From assembly GCA_023269765.1 (NCBI GenBank), contig JAGDWH010000005.1:1-7451 (forward strand): a stretch of DNA of 7,451 nucleotides. The letters run 5' to 3'. The stretch is from Desulfurococcaceae archaeon (GTDB lineage Archaea > Thermoproteota > Thermoprotei_A > Sulfolobales > Desulfurococcaceae). Shown piece after piece: positions 1 to 4,751 of this stretch. The notes below the pieces were generated by a model that saw only the letters and a program-made list of their open reading frames with translations, was not told the origin of the DNA and did no database searches. A program made the translations under genes and the position numbers. Position 1 is the first letter of the stretch, and each line of letters starts with the position of its first letter.

Positions 1-707
1 ACTCTCCTCGGCATACCCGGGTGAACTACTTCCTTGTCAAGGACGATTCCGTAAATGAGCTGAGTATCTAGTACGTTTCCGCCCTTCTTCTTCTCTATCT
101 TGACATCGTCGACTTTGAAGTCTCTCGTTCCGTCAGGACGCTGCTCTGAAACTGTTAACGCTGCGTCGATTGCCATTTCAACGAGCTTATTTGAAACCAC
201 GTCGCCGCCTATGTACTTGCTTGCAATGGCTGTTCTGGCAACTTTCTTTAGTTGTTCTCGGTCACGTATGTCAACGGGTTCTGAAATTTCGTGGAGGACT
301 TCAAGTGCTCGCTTTAGTGCCTTGGTATAGCCGCTGATAATTATGCTTGGGTGAATGTTCTGGTCGAGTAGCTCTTCCGCTTTTGATAGTAGAGTGCCTG
401 CTAGTACTACGGCACTAGTTGTCCCATCACCAACTTCAGCGTCCTGGGCCTTAGCAACTTCAACAAGCAGCTTTGCAGCAGGGTGCTGTACCTCCATCTC
501 CTTGACTATTGTGGCGCCATCATTAGTAACTGTCACGTCTCCAAAGCTGTCTACGAGCATTTTGTCAAGTCCGCGGGGTCCTAGGCTTGTTTTCAGTACT
601 TCGGCAAGGGCCTTTGCAGCTGCAATATTTGATCTCAGCGCGTCGCGACCAACAGTCCTCTTCGTGCCTTCCTTTAATATAAGTACTGGTATTCCATAGA
701 GGGCCAT
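1..707 (-). CDS. Thermosome (group II chaperonin) subunit, N-terminal part, cut by window edge
   Basis: This subunit belongs to the double-ring cytosolic archaeal chaperonin, which folds proteins using ATP. About 235 residues are visible, against roughly 540-560 for the family, so the missing part is beyond base 1. The protein starts [20 protein letters not shown]. The equatorial ATP-binding signatures are present: [10 protein letters not shown] at residues 41-50, [10 protein letters not shown] at 58-67, [12 protein letters not shown] at 75-86 and GDGTTS at 93-98. The last visible residues, HPGMPRRV, belong to the start of the apical region. ATG at 705-707 is chosen because a GGGTGA ribosome-binding site lies a few bases upstream and the N-terminus matches the family. 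It is transcribed away from the thioredoxin-like gene. Archaea often carry two or three paralogous subunits (alpha, beta, gamma), and which one this is cannot be told from the part seen. Family assignment is certain. Confidence 0.97.
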   Translation of the reverse strand, partial: MALYGIPVLILKEGTKRTVGRDALRSNIAAAKALAEVLKTSLGPRGLDKMLVDSFGDVTVTNDGATIVKEMEVQHPAAKLLVEVAKAQDAEVGDGTTSAVVLAGTLLSKAEELLDQNIHPSIIISGYTKALKRALEVLHEISEPVDIRDREQLKKVARTAIASKYIGGDVVSNKLVEMAIDAALTVSEQRPDGTRDFKVDDVKIEKKKGGNVLDTQLIYGIVLDKEVVHPGMPRR

Positions 708-719
708 TTGCTTTCACCC

Positions 720-731
720 GGTCTTAAGACC
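720..731. promoter_or_regulatory. Perfect 12-bp palindrome, candidate operator in the thermosome leader
   Basis: GGTCTTAAGACC is its own reverse complement over all 12 bases. It sits just after the predicted thermosome transcription start (about 733) and before the ribosome-binding site. Archaeal repressors commonly bind in this position to block polymerase. A regulatory role is inferred from symmetry and position; no known heat-shock regulator motif was recognised. Confidence 0.4.
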
Positions 732-755
732 CCGTACAGGCTATTTCAGGGGTTC

Positions 756-763
756 TATAAAAA
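756..763 (-). promoter_or_regulatory. TATA box of the thermosome gene
   Basis: The minus strand reads TTTTTATA, preceded by AAGG as a possible BRE. Its centre is about 26 bases from a predicted transcription start near 733, which would give a leader of about 26 bases containing the GGGTGA ribosome-binding site. The start site is inferred from usual archaeal spacing and is not observed. Confidence 0.6.
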
Positions 764-810
764 CCTTCTTTACATGACTACTTAAATAGCTCACAAAGGG
801 TCCCACTTCA

Positions 811-818
811 CTTTTATC
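811..818 (+). promoter_or_regulatory. Candidate TATA box of the thioredoxin-like gene (alternative at 781-788)
   Basis: CTTTTATC at 811-818 would place transcription start near 840, upstream of the ATG at 864. A second AT-rich box, CTTAAATA at 781-788, would start transcription near 811 and fit the earlier ATG at 825. The second box is closer to the archaeal consensus, but the ATG it serves lacks a ribosome-binding site. The choice between them is open. Confidence 0.4.
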
Positions 819-853
819 TAATAAATGCTTCGCCTTAAAGTAAGAGTGGAGCC

Positions 854-857
854 GGTG
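854..857 (+). promoter_or_regulatory. Ribosome-binding site deciding the thioredoxin-like start
   Basis: GGTG, with 6 bases (caaaaa) before ATG 864, matches the GGTGA core complementary to the 3' end of archaeal 16S rRNA. No comparable site precedes the ATG at 825. Confidence 0.5.
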
Positions 858-863
858 CAAAAA

Positions 864-1211
864 ATGTATGAAGTAAAGTCCAGAGAGGAGCTAACTAGGG
901 CTTTAAAAGGCAACGAGCTCGTGTTAATTGAGTACTATGAGCCAGGTAACAAAGACTGCGACATTATGGGCGAGTCAATTAAAGAATTTGCAAAACATGC
1001 AGGCCAGGTCATGTTATTTTGTAGAGTAAATGTTCGAGAACATCCTGAAGTAGCAGACGTAGACGTTGTACCAACAATTAGGCTGTACTACAGAGGCGAG
1101 CTGGTATTTGAGCAAATAGGAAGCCTCAGTACAGTAGACTTAAACTTAAAGGTCATTAGAAGAAGTATTAGAGAAGTACTCAATGCGAGGAACATACGGG
1201 CAAGGATATAG
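864..1211 (+). CDS. Thioredoxin-fold protein with an altered active site (NKDC instead of CGPC)
   Basis: This 115-residue protein has the thioredoxin pattern. The strand LVLIEYYEP (19-27) leads into the active-site position, and the cis-proline motif VVPTIRLYYRGEL covers 68-80. Aligned without gaps to E. coli thioredoxin, the CGPC site reads N29-K30-D31-C32. The nucleophilic first cysteine is therefore missing and only the buried second one remains; one more cysteine is at 53. It is unlikely to be a normal dithiol reductase and may instead bind a partner or glutathione-like thiol, or act in a single-cysteine reaction (inference). I chose ATG 864 because GGTG at 854-857 lies 6 bases upstream and the protein then starts where thioredoxins do. 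The frame is open from ATG 825, adding MLRLKVRVEPVQK, but that start has no ribosome-binding site. It converges on the zinc-ribbon gene with a 34-bp gap. Confidence 0.75.
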   Translation: MYEVKSREELTRALKGNELVLIEYYEPGNKDCDIMGESIKEFAKHAGQVMLFCRVNVREHPEVADVDVVPTIRLYYRGELVFEQIGSLSTVDLNLKVIRRSIREVLNARNIRARI

Positions 1212-1245
1212 CCCGGTCAGAGGGCAGTTGGAGGCTCGCGAAGCC

Positions 1246-2130
1246 CTATATGGGTAGTTTACGCGAGCTTATTTCTTCAATTATTTGTGAGATCTCGGAC
1301 TTCCTCAAGCTAATTGGATAGAGCACCGGATTTTCGGTACGGGCTCTTTTAGACCTCGGGCTGTAAATTCCTCTTTCGCCGACAAGGACGTAGCCGAATT
1401 GGAGAACCTCGTTAAGTTCGGCGATGCTTGCGGTTTTTAGAAACGTGTTGAACTTTTCGTCGAATCCAAGCACGCTTCTAATGTAGTTGCTTGACACTAC
1501 GTACCCACATATAGTGCAGTAACCGTCTGGAGTCACGGCATTAAAGCCGCACTTGGGGCAAGTCACGAACCCCTTGCCCATGTACGTGTTCCACGTATAC
1601 CTGAGGGTGTTTACAGCATCTTCCATCTTGTAGGCTATTGCGAGTTTGTAAAGCTTCTGTGCTTCCGGAAGTACCGCCCTTCTTCCTCTCGCTATGATGT
1701 ATTCAAGCTGCTGTGGTGTTGGCTTGTCAACGAGTTCGAGAATCTTTGAGACAACTACTTCTGAGAGCTGGTCAGAGCTTCTCTTAATACGTTTTATAAT
1801 AGCTTCAGCAGAAGGTTTGCTTGCGTAGCTGGAAGCTATGGGGCCCACCACCTCCTTTACTACTTCAAAAGCAGCCTCTCGGCTAAGTCCCAGCACCGTT
1901 GTGAGCCCAAATATCGAGTCTACCTGCTCAAACACTTCATTAACAAGCGTGTCTATGTCTAGCTCCTTAGCGCGCTTAGCCTTCTTTTTTGCTGGTTTTT
2001 TCGTGGTCGCGGTTACGGGCTCCTGAGTACTGCCACGAGGCTTTTCTTGAGCTACTTCTGCTTTTCTGCTTCTGGCAGATCTCCGGGACTCGGTGGTTGT
2101 CTGTTTCTGCTCACTTTTCTTTCTCGGAAT
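1246..2130 (-). CDS. Unrecognised zinc-ribbon protein with lysine-rich N-terminal tail; probable ATT start
   Basis: I do not recognise this family. With the start proposed here it has 294 residues. The first ~55 are a low-complexity basic tail (MPRKKSEQKQ, later TKKPAKKKAKRAK). A mostly helical region follows, then a CPKCG...CTICG zinc ribbon with cysteines at 191, 194, 205 and 208, and a basic C-terminal part (GIYSPRSKRAR). This layout suggests nucleic-acid or ribosome association (inference). The first ordinary start is GTG at 1935 (229 residues, from VFEQVDS). However, the frame stays open for 65 more codons back to ATT at 2128-2130, with a stop only four codons further upstream. That stretch has no ATG, GTG or TTG in frame. 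A TATA box at 2155-2160 predicts transcription starting close to 2131, and GGGGGT lies 4 bases before the ATT. A mutated or misread ATG would look the same. Confidence 0.7.
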   Translation of the reverse strand: MPRKKSEQKQTTTESRRSARSRKAEVAQEKPRGSTQEPVTATTKKPAKKKAKRAKELDIDTLVNEVFEQVDSIFGLTTVLGLSREAAFEVVKEVVGPIASSYASKPSAEAIIKRIKRSSDQLSEVVVSKILELVDKPTPQQLEYIIARGRRAVLPEAQKLYKLAIAYKMEDAVNTLRYTWNTYMGKGFVTCPKCGFNAVTPDGYCTICGYVVSSNYIRSVLGFDEKFNTFLKTASIAELNEVLQFGYVLVGERGIYSPRSKRARTENPVLYPISLRKSEISQIIEEISSRKLPI

Positions 2131-2145
2131 AAGTACCCCCTAGTA

Positions 2146-2197
2146 CTCGTTGAGTTATAAGTTGTAGTTAAGTGAAAACAACGAGGCACTCAACGAG
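2146..2197. repeat. 10-bp inverted repeat plus a third half-site around the zinc-ribbon promoter
   Basis: CTCGTTGAGT at 2146-2155 is the exact reverse complement of ACTCAACGAG at 2188-2197. A further CAACGAG copy is at 2179-2185, so the 7-base half-site occurs three times within 52 bases. The left arm abuts and overlaps by one base the TATA box at 2155-2160, and the right arm spans the stop codon of the 99-residue gene. It could be a repressor-binding site or an RNA stem with a 32-base loop. The repeat is directly visible; its function is inferred. Confidence 0.5.
2155..2160 (-). promoter_or_regulatory. TATA box of the zinc-ribbon gene
   Basis: TTATAA, within CTTATAAC on the minus strand, is centred at about 2157.5. 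Usual archaeal spacing puts transcription start near 2131, almost exactly at the proposed ATT codon, so the message may be leaderless. This placement argues against the GTG at 1935 as the start, because that would leave about 195 untranslated bases. Confidence 0.55.
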
Positions 2198-2489
2198 CTG
2201 GAGGAGTAGGGCTCTCTTCAAGGGATCTTGCTATTAAGTAGCTTAGAACTATTCTCGCCAGGCTCTTCTTAGATTTGAGCTTAGCTAAGTAATCCACAAC
2301 GTCGTTTAGCGAGGCCTTGCCCCCAAAGACTTCATGTTTTATTGCCCATGCGATGTAGTAGAGTATTTTTTCATAATCGTAGTCTGTTTCCACGTAGTTG
2401 CTGTAGTACTTGTTAATAATGTCGTTTACGATGTCGCCAATTACTTCATCAACGGCATCGACAACTCTCCTCTTGTACTGGCTTTTCAT
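2190..2489 (-). CDS. Hypothetical 99-residue helical protein, tyrosine-rich
   Basis: Function not recognised. The protein is predicted to be mostly helical and charged, with no cysteine, no signal peptide and no obvious membrane span. It contains a cluster of seven tyrosines within residues 28-45 (YYSNYVETDYDYEKILYY) and ends in a short proline-containing tail (SPTPPAR). The start ATG at 2487-2489 is well supported: GAGGGG lies 5 bases upstream and a strong TATA box is at 2526-2532, giving a leader of about 13 bases. That TATA box begins right after the stop codon of the phosphatase gene, so this gene can be transcribed separately, although read-through from the phosphatase is possible. The proper start signals make it a likely real gene despite its small size. 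Confidence 0.7.
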   Translation of the reverse strand: MKSQYKRRVVDAVDEVIGDIVNDIINKYYSNYVETDYDYEKILYYIAWAIKHEVFGGKASLNDVVDYLAKLKSKKSLARIVLSYLIARSLEESPTPPAR

Positions 2490-2525
2490 TGAAACCCCTC
2501 GCTAATGTGGAATCGCACTAGGAGC

Positions 2526-2532
2526 TTATAAA
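2526..2532 (-). promoter_or_regulatory. TATA box of the 99-residue hypothetical gene
   Basis: The minus strand reads TTTATAA within CTTTATAAGC, the best TATA match in the window. Transcription is predicted to start near 2502, followed by GAGGGG at 2495-2500 and the ATG at 2489. It lies one base after the phosphatase stop codon. Confidence 0.65.
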
Positions 2533-2533
2533 G

Positions 2534-3466
2534 TCAGATACAAAGCTCGAAGATCTCGTAGCCTACGTGCCGACTCCACTTAAATAGCAGCAAACCTGCG
2601 CAGCTCAGCTCGTAGACATTTGGAGAGCTGAAAACCGTCAAGACTCTGCCACCGTGAGATTTATGTATGCCATTCACGGCTTCGTGGCCCCTCACAATGT
2701 ACTCGACTCTTAGAACTCTGAGTGCTCTCTCAGTAACTATTGTTCCATATAAAACTCCAGCGCCTCTTGGTGACGGTATGTACTCGATGCTTGCTTCTAC
2801 CGGGTCGCTCCAAAGTACTTCTTCGAGAAGCTTCTCGGAAGCCCTAGGCTTGCCTACTTCGAATACACACTCGAAGCTATTGCACGTCAAGATGTTTGTA
2901 GGGGGGCCACCATGAACAGCGAGAAAGGCTCTTTCTCGTAGAGCAGCGATTGGCATGGCTTCGAAGAGCTTTAGTGAAAGCTCATAAAGCTCCTCGGCCT
3001 TATCGGGGAAAGATTTTTTCAAGTAATAGGGGTAGTCGTGTGGATACGGTGTAAGCCACTTAGGTGGCTCGTGATTGCCTCTCAACAGGATAACCCTATC
3101 GCAGTACTCTTCTTTAAGTAGTAGCACGGTTGCAAGTGTTTCGAGCTGGTAGAGGCCTCTGTCAATGTAATCGCCTAAAAAGACTACAATACCTTCTTCT
3201 CCAATAAAACTCCACGCTGTTTTCAAAACTTTTTTCAGAGCTTGAATATCCCCGTGTAGATCACCAATAAACGCTAGTGAAGGGTTGCCACTTACTTGGA
3301 TAATTCCTGGAGCAACGTAATTGCTATGAGCAGGTGGTTTCTTGACAAACTCCACGGCGCGCTCAAGTAGCTGCTCGAAGAACTGAGGGCTTTTAGAGGC
3401 AGTATAGGCGCTCTTGAAGACTTTCTCAATCTCGGAATCTAGCTCGCGAGTCTTAATACTCGACAC
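2534..3466 (-). CDS. PPP-family serine/threonine protein phosphatase (archaeal PP1-like)
   Basis: This 310-residue metallophosphatase should remove phosphate from protein serine or threonine (tyrosine activity is also known in some archaeal members). All signature motifs are present: GDLHGD at 68-73, GDYIDRG at 98-104, LRGNHE at 128-133, HGG at 185-187, WSDP at 219-222, RGAGVLYG at 234-241, RGHE at 259-262 and FSSPNV at 279-284. The metal ligands D69, H71, D99, N131, H185 and H261, and the catalytic H132 with D102 and R103, are all in place, so it should be active. The FSSPNV motif has valine where PP1 has tyrosine (SAPNY), next to the site of many PP1/PP2A inhibitors. A 50-residue N-terminal helical extension precedes the core. 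GTG at 3464-3466 directly follows an in-frame TAG and is the only reasonable start. It has no clear ribosome-binding site, and the 14-bp overlap with the upstream HTH gene suggests coupled translation. Confidence 0.93.
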   Translation of the reverse strand: MSSIKTRELDSEIEKVFKSAYTASKSPQFFEQLLERAVEFVKKPPAHSNYVAPGIIQVSGNPSLAFIGDLHGDIQALKKVLKTAWSFIGEEGIVVFLGDYIDRGLYQLETLATVLLLKEEYCDRVILLRGNHEPPKWLTPYPHDYPYYLKKSFPDKAEELYELSLKLFEAMPIAALRERAFLAVHGGPPTNILTCNSFECVFEVGKPRASEKLLEEVLWSDPVEASIEYIPSPRGAGVLYGTIVTERALRVLRVEYIVRGHEAVNGIHKSHGGRVLTVFSSPNVYELSCAGLLLFKWSRHVGYEIFELCI

Positions 3467-4364
3467 CTAGTACGTTATAGACGCCGTAGGCAATATTACT
3501 AGTCTTCTTGTGAGCTCGCGTGGGGTCGGTGAACAGCTCGTAGTAGCCCCACGCATGTGTAATTGCGACAAAAGGGGTTTTACTAAATAGTAGGATTTGC
3601 CACAAGTCGGCTATAAAGCCTGCTTCTACTAGGTTATTCAGCAGTAGCATGAAATCGCTTTCGGAGGGCGCATAAGAGTGTAGTAGGAGGAAGTCGTCTC
3701 CCCTAACCGCGTAGTGCTTCTTTATGCACTTGTACACGTGCTTGTAGAAGTGTGTTCTAACATTAGGCAGACCTGTTCTCTGCTTAACTAATTTTAGTAA
3801 GTGCTTGGTTTTCGAAACTTCTGGTGTGATGGGGGGGTTAAATAAGCGGAAGAGTTCAACAGCTATCACGGCATCAACATCGCTACAGGGGGTGCAGAAA
3901 TCCGGCTTAGCAGCCTCAGTTAGCGCTAGCTCCGGCTTTTCACCGCTTACGTATACTGGTACTAAGAGCTTGGAGACGGTATCGCAGAACTCTAACTTGC
4001 ATAAGCTACCGTTTACGGCCTCCTCGACAACGTCTGCTTCCTCGTCGAGGTAGTAAACCTCAACTAGGTTCTTTGCATATGAGTAGTACTTAGTTATCAC
4101 GCGGAAATGTCCTTTCAGGCAGGGTTCTCCGACCTTCTGGTTAGCGCTTAGAATGGCTACAGTGAGTCTTACTCCAAACGCGTTTAGCGGCACAACTAAG
4201 TGCTTAGCAATCTTACCCCTTCTCATGTGCCTCCAAATCAAGCTTGATAACTTCGAGGCGGTTAAGCCTAGGATCTTAGATGCCTCGCTTAAGCTGTAGC
4301 CGGCGTTTAGTAATCTCACCGCTTTCGTTACCAGCAACAGGTCATTAGCCGGCAACCGAACCAC
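3453..4364 (-). CDS. HTH-domain protein of unknown function, probable regulator
   Basis: The 303-residue protein begins with a helix-turn-helix domain at about residues 8-52 (helix LLLVTKAVRLLNAG, then SLSEASKILGL and recognition-like TASKLSSLIWRHMRRG), resembling Lrp/ArsR-type DNA-binding domains. Residues 60-140 alternate strands and helices and could be a ligand-sensing domain. The rest matches nothing I recognise. Six cysteines (82, 122, 127, 157, 160, 213), including CTPC at 157-160, could bind metal or sense redox state (inference). The start is GTG 4364; no ATG, GTG or TTG lies upstream in frame before a TAA. Its ribosome-binding site is weak, and a GAGGAG at 4387-4392 is about 22 bases away. 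Its end overlaps the phosphatase start by 14 bp, so both are probably made from one message, with a weak TATA box at 4403-4408. Confidence 0.75.
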   Translation of the reverse strand: MVRLPANDLLLVTKAVRLLNAGYSLSEASKILGLTASKLSSLIWRHMRRGKIAKHLVVPLNAFGVRLTVAILSANQKVGEPCLKGHFRVITKYYSYAKNLVEVYYLDEEADVVEEAVNGSLCKLEFCDTVSKLLVPVYVSGEKPELALTEAAKPDFCTPCSDVDAVIAVELFRLFNPPITPEVSKTKHLLKLVKQRTGLPNVRTHFYKHVYKCIKKHYAVRGDDFLLLHSYAPSESDFMLLLNNLVEAGFIADLWQILLFSKTPFVAITHAWGYYELFTDPTRAHKKTSNIAYGVYNVLGVEY

Positions 4365-4402
4365 GTCGACCAGCGCTCTAGTACTTCTCCTCGCTTTAGG
4401 GA

Positions 4403-4412
4403 GTTAAGCTTT
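4403..4412 (-). promoter_or_regulatory. Weak candidate BRE/TATA for the HTH-phosphatase operon
   Basis: The minus strand reads GGAAAG followed by CTTAAC, a purine-rich BRE-like element and a poor TATA box. Transcription would begin near 4379, about 15 bases before the GTG at 4364. The match is weak, so this is tentative. Confidence 0.3.
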
Positions 4413-4456
4413 CCAACTCCGGTTCTCCATGAGCAGCTTTGCAGGCCACTCCTCCT

Positions 4457-4502
4457 AGCTACTTGCTGCTTAAACTGGCTGCTTACCAGAAGCAACTAAG
4501 CT
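4457..4502 (-). repeat. Imperfect hairpin upstream of the HTH gene
   Basis: On the minus strand, TGCTT-CTGG pairs with CCAG-(TTT)-AAGCA around a 7-base loop (TAAGCAG), giving nine pairs with a 3-base bulge. The outer ends AGCT/AGCT can close it further. It has no following T-run, so it does not look like an archaeal terminator. It lies about 50 bases before the HTH promoter candidate, and its role is unknown. Confidence 0.3.
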
Positions 4503-4533
4503 ACGTGTGAGATTAGTGAGTCGCGCGAGGAGC

Positions 4534-4585
4534 TCAGCGGCTACCAAGTTAACATCACTACTCAGTAGCGGCCAAGGTTCAGCAT
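4534..4585 (-). ncRNA. Second, weaker box C/D sRNA candidate
   Basis: The minus strand shows C-like ATGCTGA (4585-4579), a 13-base guide, D' CTGA (4565-4562), a 3-base spacer, C' GTGATGT (4558-4552), a 14-base guide and D CTGA (4537-4534). D', C' and D are good, but box C has C in place of an A that forms an essential sheared G-A pair. Both guides contain CTTGG followed by rearranged CCGCTA or TAGCCG and then CTGAG, so the two halves look alike. Confidence is low because of the box C defect. Confidence 0.2.
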
Positions 4586-4634
4586 TCCCAGGAAATCTGG
4601 AGTTAGGGGAGTTATTATGTTTGTTTCTGCGTAA

Positions 4635-4684
4635 TCAGCACGCTCGTGCGCAATCACTAGGTCATTAAACTATGTGCTCATCAC
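4635..4684 (-). ncRNA. Candidate box C/D guide sRNA
   Basis: Reading the minus strand, the elements come in the archaeal order and spacing: box C GTGATGA (4684-4678, perfect to RTGATGA), a 12-base guide, D' ATGA (4665-4662), a 4-base spacer, C' GTGATTG (4657-4651), a second 12-base guide, and box D CTGA (4638-4635). The total of 50 bases is typical of archaeal 2'-O-methylation guides, which act with L7Ae, Nop5 and fibrillarin. D' and C' depart from consensus but keep the bases needed for the tandem G-A pairs. Weak points are the lack of a terminal stem, the partly self-complementary second guide (GCACG/CGTGC), and no checked rRNA or tRNA target. It may be cut from the gatDE transcript. Confidence 0.38.
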
Positions 4685-4751
4685 GCGTGTGAAGCGCTCG
4701 GTCTAATGCCTTCTAATCACTGTTCATTGCCGGAGGCACTCCTCATCGCTG

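Larger units (their letters stand above)
4365..4751. other. 387-bp intergenic region between gatE and the HTH gene
   Basis: No protein frame with convincing start signals was found here on either strand, and no tRNA. On the minus strand it holds two candidate box C/D guide RNAs (4635-4684 and 4534-4585), an imperfect hairpin (4457-4502), two copies of an AATGA...AGTGATT motif (4652-4666 and 4715-4728), and the weak promoter of the HTH gene. It is by far the longest non-coding stretch in a window where other gaps are 34-120 bp, which itself suggests RNA or regulatory content. Confidence 0.6.

Noticed and set aside
1212..1245. Possible terminator between the convergent thioredoxin-like and zinc-ribbon genes
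   Set aside because: No T-run on either strand and no convincing stem; nothing to support a terminator.
1838..2026. Plus-strand open frame of 62 codons
   Set aside because: It is antisense to the zinc-ribbon gene and its lysine-rich tail, has no start signals, and its composition is a mirror of the opposite strand.
4396..4449. 17-codon minus-strand frame starting GTG after GGAGGA
   Set aside because: The purine run abuts the GTG with no spacing, the peptide is very short, and no conserved pattern is visible.
4576..4588. GGTTCAGCATTCC, reminiscent of a tRNA T-arm
   Set aside because: The position that must be A in the TTCRA loop is G, and no acceptor, D or anticodon arms can be placed around it.
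4682..4689. Palindrome CACGCGTG
   Set aside because: Only 8 bp, expected by chance in a region this size, and it overlaps the C box candidate without a promoter nearby.
4690..4749. Third C/D-like arrangement: GCGATGA, ATGA, GTGATTA
   Set aside because: No box D follows at a usable distance, box C is imperfect, and the first guide is too long at 15 bases.
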